DNA of 64,000 bases. It comes from Symsagittifera roscoffensis (lineage: Eukaryota > Xenacoelomorpha > Acoela > Convolutidae). Below, one piece after another: positions 55,201 to 64,000 of the stretch. The translations under genes were made by a program, and so were the position numbers. The notes beneath the pieces were generated by a model that saw only the letters and a list, made by a program, of their open reading frames with translations, made no database searches and was not told the origin of the DNA. Location: positions 4,759,472 through 4,823,471 of the forward strand of contig NC_087069.1 in the NCBI RefSeq assembly GCF_963678635.1, in the 5' to 3' direction. Numbering within the stretch: position 1 is the stretch's first letter; each line of letters begins with the position of its first letter.

Positions 55201-58200
55201 ATTTGCAATTGTTTTTCCAAAAATAGTTTTTAATTTTCAGATTTTTCCAAAACTGTAATTAACCGCAAAGAATTGAAGCTAAATCAGTTTTCCATTTCTA
55301 ATTGTTTCCACTTTTAATTGCTTTTCCCGAAAAGGTAAATAAGGGCAGATAAATATCAATCATGATCAGATGTTGAATTCTCTTTTTTTCTAAAAAGGGC
55401 CAGTAATTCTTATTTACGTTTATATACCCAAAAATAGCTATTTGCGGATAAAAATGATTGATATGGAAATAAATTTATTTTCATTCTGCGTTTCCCAACT
55501 TTTTCGGGCTTGATCAGACAGTTCTATTCAACTTCATGTTTCAGTCAAATTTTAGTTCAACATGCTGCTTATGCTGCTGGCATTTAGTCGTGCTTGTTTT
55601 TTAAAATCAAATCCAGTTCAAACAATTTAATGTGCATATTTGGTGTGCAAAAAAAAAACGTTTATGCTTGGTCAACCAGGATTAGTTGTTTGAGTTGTTG
55701 CAATACCTTTATTTGCTTAAAAACTTGTTTCGTTTCAAAACTGAGATTTTCAAACAGTTGATATATGAACGTTTATGTAATTTGTTTTCTGTTGTTAAGA
55801 GTCGATGAACGTAGTTCAGACCTTATGTAGGTCGCGATGATTTTTTTCCTGGAAAAGTCTTAAAATTTGTTCACGCTCAGTTATGATTTATCGCTGATTC
55901 TTTGATTTTTGACTTTGATTTTTTGAAATTAGGTTTGTTGCTTTTTGAGGAAGGCAAACTACTATCGAACCGCAAATGTGCAAAGGTCACTAAAAACGTG
56001 ATCGACTTCTAGTTTCATAAGTTGAATTTAATTTTCAGATTTGCCACCAGAATAAATTTTCAAACTATTGATCCAGTTTTTCAATCAAATTTTGGACCAC
56101 CCTATCAAAAAAAGTTCAGTTATAATTTTTTCTTAAAATTTTGAGAGCTTTTAGGCCATATATTTTCGGAACAATAAGGATATAATATATTTAGATGCGG
56201 GGTTTTTTATTTTGATCATTTTTAAAACTACTGTTTTAACATGTCGAAAGAAAGAGTTTTTCACGCTTAAGCGAAGACCTGCTCCCATAATTTGAATCTT
56301 AAAGTCAGATAATCGACGAAAGAAATCGAATCCTAAATCAACATGTAACGGACTTGAATATGATATGATACCACGCTTAATACCCTAAGAGCGTTCTTTG
56401 AAGCACCTATAATCTGAATTAGAACCGATTCTGATCCATAGGTCTTTCCAACCGTGTATGGTCGTAACAAACGCTATTGCACAGTTTTAACCTCATTTTC
56501 GTATCAAAATAACTATTCTAAATTTAAAAAAATTTCTATTGTTTCGAGTGGTGGTTAGTTAGCAATTTTAAATATCCTGTCGAAATGTGGTATGCGCCTA
56601 ATGTATATTAACTATAAAATTAGTTGGTGATTTAGTATGAACTTTGATAAATTTATTCTTCTGCTTCTTATTTCAATGCTTAAACATGTGTTTAGTACAC
56701 TTGGAGTCAGTTGAACCAGTTCGTGCGTGACAACCACAACAACTACGCCAGTGTCAACCTCAGAGTTCCCTCATCTCTCACTCTGACAGACACAACCCCC
56801 TCCCCGCCCTCTCTTTCCCTACGCAGACTGCAGCCACTTAGTACACTCAAGGGGGCTGTCAAAGGGGCAGGGGGTAATTTGACTGGGAATAGTGGGAGTG
56901 GTAAACAGGAAAGGGGAATGGGCGATGGAAACAACAACGAGTCAACCAGGTAAATATTGAGCTGATAAGAAAGATATTCTGTTTGCTAAATTTTGTCTCT
57001 TGAGTTTTGCACCTGCCTCATATTTTTCATTTAAAATGTCTTTCACGTAATTTCAAGGCTGCATGCGTGATATAATTTTGTAAGGTACGAAAAAAGAATG
57101 TGTTCAGAATCTTTTGTTTGTTCACGCTGCCAAAATCTGTAAATGCGATAAGGAGAAAAATAATTGTAGAAATGGAAAGAAATTTGTTTCTAATGGAGCG
57201 GAAACGTTTAAATCAAAACGGATCATGGCTGATAACAAGTAATTGAGGTGTTGGTATAAGTATATGAAAGTTGGGTCCTTGGAAAAATCAAGAATGAAAT
57301 ATTGGTCCAGTCATTTCATTAAAAGTTTGAAATGCAAGCAAAAAACTTCAAGTTTGTTCAGAAGATGAGGGCCAATGAAAATTTCCTAGATTCTTGTTTG
57401 TCTCAATTTTTTGCTGTTATATGGCCCAAATTTAGGAAGCTTGCTCTCAAACTATTTCACAAAGAAAAGTGATTTTAAAAATTTGAGGCTTTAACAACAT
57501 TTTCTCATCTATATTTCAGGGACCAAACTGTCATAATTGTACGTAAGTATTTACAGCCTTGCGGTTTGAAGTAGAGATTGTATATAATGCCAATAATGTT
57601 TTAAAGATAATTATATCAACTTTTGGCCCAAATATCAATGAAAAGGATAGTGGCCGTTTAAAATGAAAGTTCTGTCTAGTCTCTTTTTTGGCCGAGGATA
57701 TAGAAAAGGAACCATATATTAAATCATTTAGTTTATGACCATACTTTCTTTGATCAATCACGTTTCTGAAATTTGTTCACAGGTCTAAAGAAGGAGCATC
57801 CGGGGGTTCCATACCAATGTCTACTTCAGCCCCCACCCCAACCACCCCCTCCAACAGGGCCTTCCACTTCAACCTGGATGAGCACTCGAGGGGAGGGGAG
57901 GAGGGATGGAATCCTATTCTGGGCACATACCTCACAGCCACAGGCGAACACTGCTACGATCACAGCAGGACCAATCCAGACCTCATTAAGGTATATTATT
58001 CATTGTAGTCGAAGATTTAATTCAAGATTAGTACTGGAATCTAGTACTGGCATCTGTCTTTCAGTCGTCATGCTGGTTCCCCGACACAGACAATTATCCA
58101 CGTTCGTTGCTTGAGGGCAAATAATATATCTGTATAAAAAATTTAAGAAGAATTGTGGATATTGAAATCAGCGGCGTCTTGAAGCAATTGGCAAGCAGTA

Positions 58201-61200
58201 TAAAATTCAAGAGCAAGACTTTTTCTCTTTAAACAACTTTTATTTGTAAGAAAATGGTGACTGATTGAACTTCTTTACTGGCTTTTAAGAAAAATTCAAT
58301 GAACAACCCAGATATCAGCATCCGAGTTGTAGATCATTTTTTGTGGCAAGTTTTCAGTTTGAAGTTTTTAGTTTCGGCCACCTAAATTTGTTCGGATTAA
58401 TTGGCAGCTTTTCTGGCGAAGATAACAGTTTTACCGATAGATATGCCAGCTTTGTTTTTCTCTTTGTCTATGCGTACAATATTCCTGAAAAGTCCAATTT
58501 TAAACAAGGATAGCCGGTTACTGTGCAAGTAGCACAGAATATTCCGATCATAGTCTTTAAAAACTACCTAAGTTTTTTTCCAAATTCGTGTAGGTTTTTC
58601 TGACGTAACACTATAATTTAGGCATATTCGACAGTCATAGTAATATAGGCAATTTTACAAAAATTGTTGTACAACCTTGACTAGAAAAACAAAAAAATCA
58701 ATATTGTTTTGAACGTGTTTGATTCCCAAAAAGGCGCTAAAAAACTCTAAAAACTAATTTTACTTGCCTAAAACTAAGATTTCAGATCCTAAATTAAACA
58801 TACATAAGCAGTTGTAAGCCTGTTCTCTCGCTTTTTTCCTCAAAATTGAGTTAAAAACGAAAACTTTTAAACCAGATGTTCTCGATACTGAAAAAAATTT
58901 TGAAATTTTTTTAAATTTCGTTTAAATTACGATTAAAAGAACTTCAATTTGGTATATCACTCGACCCATTCCAATAATTATTTGTGTTACCTGATTTTGC
59001 GTAGAAAATAAAAAAGTAAAAAAGCCTAACAACCATATTTTGCCTCACAGTTATTACTAAGCGTTATTTTGATGCCATATTTTAAAAAGAAAATTCTAGT
59101 GATAGCCTGACGAAAATGATTATACATGTGATTAGCAAACGTTATCAATTGGGAATATAGAGTTTTTTCACGTTAATCATTTGTCCAACAGAATCACTGA
59201 ATTATTTGATGACTTGATATATGCTTTTTGAAATGAAGTTTGTAGGTTTTTCTTTAAAAATTGTGACATCCGGTTTTAGGGCGATTTTTTGTTGTGTCTT
59301 TTCTGCCTGCTCTCATCGCAAGAAAGAGCAATGTACCAATTTTTTTTATCAAGTTTTTACATTTACCCTGATCAAATCAGATGAAATCTTTTTTCATCTG
59401 ATTGCAAATTTAAAAAAAAAAGATTTTTCCTGTTTTCTTACAAATAATTGATTCGCCTAGTTTGTTTATTACCTCTGCGATATGCATGGGTGTTGCAATC
59501 GGGCACTAGACTCTTATCAGCGCACCGTGTGTCTGCTCACGAACTGTCGGCTTTTTTGCAGCTTTGAAAATTATGTTTTGATGCTTATGTATCATTCAAT
59601 TGTCTTTTTGGCATATAAAAGGATTTTTTTTCCAGACTAAGTCAAGACAAATGTGGGAAATACGAAATCAAGACAAATGTTTATGGTAGATATGTTTTTT
59701 TAAAAGGATTTCCTTCTTCGGCTTTCATTTTTTCTCGGCTATTTTGTCATGCTATGTATGTGTTGTGTCCCAGGTAGTGCGAGCTACGCTTCATTTCTGT
59801 ATGCAAAATTTCTATTTTTGAAAGAGGTGGTTGTTCAGTTCCATCTGAAAGTAATGATAGTCGTTCCTTTTTCTATCTCAAGTCGTGCAAGGCTCTGCTT
59901 TGCCTCTGTGTCAAATGTGCGTTTATGAACCTTATGTGTGTTAGAGAAGGACTGGATTGTGCTTCCTCTTGGAGTACTTTGAAGTTTTTGAAAGTCACAG
60001 TAAAAATATTATTTTTGCTATGTTTTCTTAATCATTAGTGATGCGAAGCTGCTCCTCGCCTCTGTGAAAAAGTGTCAATCATAGAATATTCTATGATTCT
60101 AAGTAATTGAACATGATAGATAAATTTTGTTCAAAACGCAGTCAATCTTTTTTTTACCGCCGGTTTCCTTGGGTTAACTGACAAGTTACCAACTGTCTTT
60201 TGACCATGTATTATATCATAGTTATCTCTCCCAATGATTAGCTTCATCCAATAAGTTTTTCTCTCTAGCACTACGAGAGCGATGAGCGTCTGTACTACCT
60301 GGGCTACAACAGGGAAGACAGTAGTAGGGAGCAGACAGTGCAGTTTATTGATCTGCCCAGCAGTCGCACAATAGAAGACTGGTCCACCCTCCACTCTCCC
60401 CCCTGTCAACAGCCCAAGTGTCTCCTCCTGCCATGGATGGACGGAACTGCCACTTCCACTGCATCTAATGCACAGTTAGTTTTTTATTTCGCCTGCGATT
60501 AGTTTAATTTATTTTCGCAATAATAATAAATGACAACCCAAAATCAGAAATCAAAGTTTTTAGATATTTTTCAAAGAAGAAATTATTTATTACAGGGGCG
60601 GATCTAGGATTTTCTCGAGGGGGGTGCTGATTTTCAAACAATTTCGAAAATTTTGTCGACCTTTTTTCTAGGTCGACCAAATTGCTTTTCCGAGCTCTCC
60701 CAAAGCACTAAAAAGACCTTGTTTTGACAAATTTTTCTGCACCACTGGCAACAAAAAAAAACAGGCGAAAAAAGTCATTTTTAGGTACTTTTTGGAAAAT
60801 GTTGACCAAAAAATAAACGTTTTTTCGGCGAGCCTTTCTCCCTCAAAATTATTAATTATTGGCGCCTTTAGAAAAATTTTTGGGTACTTCAGCCGAAATG
60901 AATAATTCAAATTAGCACAAAGGGGGACTCTTTGGGTATGCTGGGGGTCGAAGCTCTGGGGGAGGGGGAGGGGGGTTGCGTCCGCCCATGATTAATTATC
61001 ACTGAAAAGTTTTTTAACTGACCTTTTTTTTATCCGCTGTGACATAGTAGCAAAGAGTTTTCAATCTTGAAGTGAAATTTTAAATAGCATTTTGATCTCC
61101 AAAATTGGGCGCCGTGTGACGTTTTGTTAAAAATGTGGTCAGGTTATCAAAAACAACATTTTTTGAATCATTTTGCTATTTACCTAATTTTGCAACCTAC

Positions 61201-62058
61201 TGTCAAATATTAATAATATTATTTAAGCTGCAACAGTCGCTCATCACCCAAGTCACGTGGGTTCAGTGGGGTAAACAACAATAACAACAACAGGAACAAT
61301 TCTAACAACAGTTGCGCAAACAGCACTACTAGTAGTAACAAGTACAGTGGCGCATCGTCGGGTGGGGGGAGTCAGCAGCAGTTGCCGAGGGAAGAGCAGT
61401 TGTTGCGGGAGAGGAAAAGACTGCCTTCGATGGGCATTAGTCACTTCCACACTGATCCAAAGTGTGAAACTATCGTTTTCATCAATGCAAAGGTTAGCAA
61501 AAGTTAGCTTATTGACATAAATATGAAGAATAGCTTTCATTGATTAAGGCTAAAAAGCAATCGAAAGTATATAATTCTTACTAGCGCAAAAATGACTTTG
61601 TAATCTTTGGGAAAGCAGAATTGCTTCGGGTGACATAAAGCATTTCGATCATATTTTATCATCATTGGAAAACAATCATTTCTGCTTCAATAAATTCAAA
61701 ATTTTAAAATATGCTTTTCATTTCTGACCATTCAACAAAAAATCAGCTTTGTCAAAAAATCAAGTGTTTTCTACTCAATGCATTTTGTTATAATTTTTCC
61801 TTGCAGGCTCTCTACTACTGCAAACCAAGAGTGCGCGAAGGTCTCAGTCCCACCCTCAACTCATTCACCCGCTCCGCTTCTTCCCCCCACTCCCCTTCCT
61901 CCTCCTACTCCCCCTCTCACCCCAGCGTGTGTCCCTCCAACCCAGACCTGATCGCATTCATATGCCACAAGGATATCTACGTGTTGAACACAAAGTGTCA
62001 AGGACAGGCTGTGGAGACAAGGCTGACGTTCACGTACAAGCCGCCTGAGACACCAAAG
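49152..62058 (+). CDS. DPP8/9: Dipeptidyl peptidase 8/9 homologue, first six coding exons
   Basis: Exons 49152-49238, 56696-56949, 57783-57990, 60269-60474, 61228-61492 and 61807-62058 join in phase (0, 2, 0, 2, 0, 0) and give 424 residues. All introns are GT-AG. Family hallmarks are YTWSQL at the start of exon 2, DERLYYLG in exon 4, EEQLLRERKRL in exon 5 and CPSNPDLIAFI plus RLTF in exon 6. These belong to the N-terminal beta-propeller of DPP8 and DPP9, cytosolic serine proteases that cleave after Xaa-Pro. The catalytic alpha/beta-hydrolase part lies beyond the window. Exons 2, 3, 5 and 6 carry Ser/Asn/Pro-rich insertions absent from vertebrate proteins. The N-terminus before YTWSQL has 29 residues and no signal peptide, which fits a cytosolic DPP8/9 rather than DPP4. 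Confidence 0.88.
49330..49780 (+). repeat. Dispersed intronic repeat family R1, copy
   Basis: It starts after GACTCTTATATAGGTC and contains AACGATTTCTAGTTTCG, AATTATTGATCCAG, CATAAATTGTTCTAG and CGATTGGCTATG. It lies in DPP8/9 intron 1, and a segment in the middle (49360-49450) differs from the other copies. Confidence 0.6.
50270..54540 (+). repeat. Array of degenerate tandem units of about 520 bp in DPP8/9 intron 1
   Basis: The marker block CTGTGCTACTTGCACAGC, with a preceding CACGCAGAAAAA, recurs near 50375, 52020, 52530, 53060, 53588 and, degenerate, 51118, 51633 and 54100. The unit starting at about 52570 and the one starting at about 53100 are almost identical over about 527 bp, showing a recent duplication. 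The remaining units are much more diverged. Short open frames here are repeats of each other. Confidence 0.8.
54541..54810. repeat. Inverted-repeat arm, pair of 58230-58470
   Basis: The segment with CAAATTTAGGTGGCCGAAA is the reverse complement of the sequence near 58380. Similarity extends over most of the stretch, and the tandem-unit sequence continues beyond it on both sides. Confidence 0.75.
55840..56170 (+). repeat. Dispersed intronic repeat family R1, copy
   Basis: It is preceded by GAGTCGATGAACGTAGT (55799), a lead block also found at 39040 and, altered, at 49300. It contains GTGCAAAGGTCACTAAAAA, GATCGACTTCTAG and ACTATTGATCCAG. Confidence 0.65.
56696..56949 (+). CDS. DPP8/9: DPP8/9 coding exon 2
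   Basis: The acceptor TGTTTAG ends at 56695. Its use gives YTWSQLNQFV, matching the family start; a second AG at 56710 would lose this. The donor is AG|GTAAAT at 56950. The second half is a Ser/Pro/Gly/Asn-rich insertion. Confidence 0.85.
57783..57990 (+). CDS. DPP8/9: DPP8/9 coding exon 3
   Basis: The acceptor CACAG ends at 57782 and the donor AAG|GTATAT is at 57991. The frame is Ser/Thr/Pro-rich, then has FHFNLDE and a stretch ending NPDLIK that leads into exon 4. The GC content is higher than the flanks. The longer frame starting at 57773 is a shadow. Confidence 0.8.
58230..59020 (-). repeat. Inverted copy of the 520-bp unit in DPP8/9 intron 3
   Basis: It contains GCTGTGCAAGTAGCACAG-like sequence (near 58530), the reverse complement of the array marker block, and then the other blocks in reverse order. 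Its left part pairs with 54541-54810. Confidence 0.75.
60269..60474 (+). CDS. DPP8/9: DPP8/9 coding exon 4
   Basis: The acceptor CTCTCTAG ends at 60268 and the donor CACA|GTTAGT is at 60475. It carries DERLYYLGYNRED and a following strand-like segment ending in IDLP, typical of the first propeller blades of DPP8/9. Confidence 0.88.
60593..60990. mobile_element. hAT-like MITE in DPP8/9 intron 4
   Basis: It begins CAGGGGCGGA and ends TCCGCCCATG, an imperfect terminal inverted repeat. It is flanked by ATTTATTA and ATTAATTA, an 8-bp target duplication with one mismatch. Size 398 bp, no coding capacity. The start motif is common in animal hAT-type MITEs. Confidence 0.8.
61228..61492 (+). CDS. DPP8/9: DPP8/9 coding exon 5
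   Basis: The acceptor TTTAAG ends at 61227 and the donor AAAG|GTTAGC is at 61493. The first 50 residues are an Asn/Ser/Gly-rich insertion with a run of Asn codons. Then comes the highly conserved EEQLLRERKRL block and a strand pair ending in IVFINAK. Confidence 0.92.
61807..62058 (+). CDS. DPP8/9: DPP8/9 coding exon 6
   Basis: The acceptor TTGCAG ends at 61806 and the donor AAAG|GTTAGA is at 62059. It begins ALYYCKPRVREG, has a Ser/Pro-rich loop, then CPSNPDLIAFICHKDIYVLN and TRLTF, matching the DPP8/9 propeller. Confidence 0.92.
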
Positions 62059-62754
62059 GTTAGACTATTTTTGGATTTTTTGAACTCATAAATACTACGA
62101 AATTCTGTGTTAATGACCGAAATGGGTAGTGAGCTAATTAAGTCGAGTATGTTTTTTTTTGTTTTAATTGTTCAGAAAGTTCTTGAAATTTGTTCACATC
62201 GAAAAATTTGTTATCCGATTTTTTTTTCAAGTTCGCGCTCTACTTAATTTTTAAAATGGAAGGAAAGTTTTCCTGTTGGATGTTGTGTATGTGAAAAAAA
62301 AACATTTTCAGCTGTCTGAGAAAAACTTCCATTGGAAATCTGCGCGTTTTTGCTGTGGAAACAAGCTTTTTCATGCTTATTATTTTGTGAAATAAAGCTT
62401 TTTTGACGCCTGTTATCTTAAATGATAAATTTTATCATGTTTCAGTGTGAATTTTTGTTACAATGGCATGACGAATTAACACTATGGCTTAAGTTGTGCC
62501 TTTTCTTTCCGTTACGTTTTGACTATTTCAAAGAAAGCTCGTGGGAGTTGGTCAAGCGTGATATCATGTTAAAGGCCTTTTGATCTGGTTTCAAATTGCA
62601 AAATTAAGTCGAAAGTGTCCCGGTGTCGAGAAAAATGTGTCTGTATTTTTTCAGAACAAATTTACGAAATTTCTGATACTCAACTTAAATCTGATGAAAC
62701 ACAAGTGATGCTATAATATTAACAATATTTTAAAAATACTTATTTGTTCAGGAA

Positions 62755-63170
62755 AAAGTCAAAAATTTGTTCACACTCAGTTTTGATTTTTTTTGCTTTT
62801 TGATTTGTGATTTCTTTTTAAATTCAATGATTTTCCATTTTTAAAAGGAAGGTTAACTTCACTATCGAACAGCAAAAGTGTAAAGGTCATGAAAAACGTG
62901 ATCGATTTCTAATTTCGAAAATGGAAATTAATTATCAGATTTCCCAGCGAAATGAAAGTTTTGCCTATCGATCCAGGTTTCTCAAATTGGGCTATTTTTA
63001 ACAAGAAAGTGTCCATCATAAATTGTTCTACAAATCCAAAGAGCTTCAACGCCATCTATTTATTTCTTCGAAATTCAAAAGTTGAAGGTTTTTGGAAAAA
63101 CAAGTCAGTATTATTTCAGTTTCCTTGCGTTGATTACCGTTTTCCAACTGTCAGTTGGCTATGTTTTAGG
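62755..63170 (+). repeat. Dispersed intronic repeat family R1, copy
   Basis: The most complete copy. It runs from AAAAAGTCAAAAATTTG through CTATCGAACAGCAAAAGTG, GATCGATTTCTAA and ATCGATCCAGG to AACTGTCAGTTGGCTATG. Confidence 0.7.
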
Positions 63171-63239
63171 TTTTTGAACCTATTACCTGTTTCACTTCTT
63201 TAAACATTTTTCAATTGCCCCGTTTTTAGAAAATCCTTA

Positions 63240-63560
63240 TTGTTATATTTGTTTTCTCGCATCTTTGTCGTCAGAGCGTTTCGTGTTTCATGCTCAGCAT
63301 CCAGCTATCTTGTTTATAAAAACGAGCTTGCGAGCGGAATATGTTCGTACGAACCTTCTTTTTTCTAAAATAACTCGCAAAAAAGTATTCATTAAAAGTG
63401 TTCACTTATTTGTTGGCACTTTTGCTATAATCACGATCTGCAGCATTGGAAAATTCGTGGCTTTATTTGTGGCTAGTGTTTTTGATTTATGAAGTGTCCG
63501 TGGCTGAATGGTTAGTGCGTGAGACTCAGAGTGTTTTGGTCTCCATTTGGTTAGTTACCA
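63240..63560 (+). repeat. SINE with tRNA-Leu/Ser-like segment
   Basis: It shares with 38500-38790 the blocks ACTCGCAAAAAAGT, TATAATCACGATCTGCAG and GTCCGTGGCTGAATGGTTAG. The last resembles a tRNA A-box region. The B box is degenerate, so it is not a tRNA gene. Confidence 0.65.
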
Positions 63561-64000
63561 AGCAATACATTAAAAGATGCGGCAGTCATTAGATCTGCAA
63601 TATTTTGACGACCAAATAATTTAGTGGCCTGATTATCTTGTTTCAAGAACATCGAATCTATTTGTACTCCAGCAAACGAGTTCACTTTCTTTCTACTCTG
63701 AGGGTATTAATACATTCGATTGTAATTTTTCCGATTTTTAAAGAAAGTAACGGATTATTCGATCAACTCAGAAAGCATTCCTAACTCGATTGATCCAAGT
63801 TATTTGGCCTTTACACGAGCGGAGCGTAGTGTGATAGTACGATGATCCTTTTTTGCAACCCAAGTCGCAAATAAAACTGCTACTTTTGGAGGTAATTTTG
63901 AATCTGTAGGCTGTATTAACCTAATAGTGCTGTGGGATTTGACATTTGTTTAGTAATAAAATAACACAGTTGATGCTTTTTTAATCTATCTATTGATTCG

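Larger units (their letters stand above)
62059..64000. other. DPP8/9 intron 6, running off the window
   Basis: It contains an R1 repeat copy (about 62755-63170) and a tRNA-like SINE (about 63240-63560). No further exon was found up to base 64000. Confidence 0.6.

Noticed and set aside
57773-58114. A 113-codon Pro-rich frame overlapping DPP8/9 exon 3
   Set aside because: Wrong phase relative to the neighbouring exons; the other frame continues the DPP8/9 sequence.

Overview
This is AT-rich nuclear DNA from an animal, probably an invertebrate. The right half carries intron-containing homologues of conserved metazoan genes: mitochondrial ribosomal protein L37, gametogenetin-binding protein 2 and dipeptidyl peptidase 8/9. 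All three lie on the + strand, and the splices I used are GT-AG. Their introns and flanks hold tRNA-derived SINE-like repeats, small inverted-repeat transposons and tandem arrays. The phylum cannot be fixed from the sequence.

The left half (1-31266) is a nest of giant Ty3/gypsy-type LTR retrotransposons. Element A (1-6092, minus strand) is cut by the window edge; its 5' LTR, primer-binding site, repeat-rich leader and frameshifted gag are visible. Element B (6455-30963, minus strand, 24,509 bp) is complete and very young: its two 921-bp LTRs differ at one position that I could find by eye. A and B sit in the same older LTR of opposite orientation (element C), whose remnants are 6093-6454 and 30964-31266.

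Element B is the most unusual feature. In sense order it has a 5' LTR, a 2.9-kb leader full of a repeated CCGGA-centred motif, gag-protease-RT-RNase H, one in-frame TGA, integrase, and a C-terminal domain that looks like a macro (ADP-ribose-binding) fold. Where env would lie there is a second giant frame. Its first part (about 1,267 aa) contains an SGNH/GDSL-hydrolase domain with a complete catalytic set and a second, degenerate SGNH-like segment. It ends at a TGA followed by CTAG, the classic efficient readthrough context, and the frame then stays open for about 1,714 more codons of unknown function. Its 3' LTR follows. The element thus appears to encode two polyproteins of about 3,200 and 2,980 codons, each broken once by TGA.

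The cellular genes follow. MRPL37 has two exons (32359-32936 and 36616-37267) around a repeat-filled intron. GGNBP2 (39549-41831) appears to be one uninterrupted exon. A long gene-poor stretch then precedes the first six coding exons of DPP8/9 (49152-62058), which runs off the right edge. Intron 1 of DPP8/9 holds an array of degenerate units of about 520 bp, and an inverted copy lies in intron 3.
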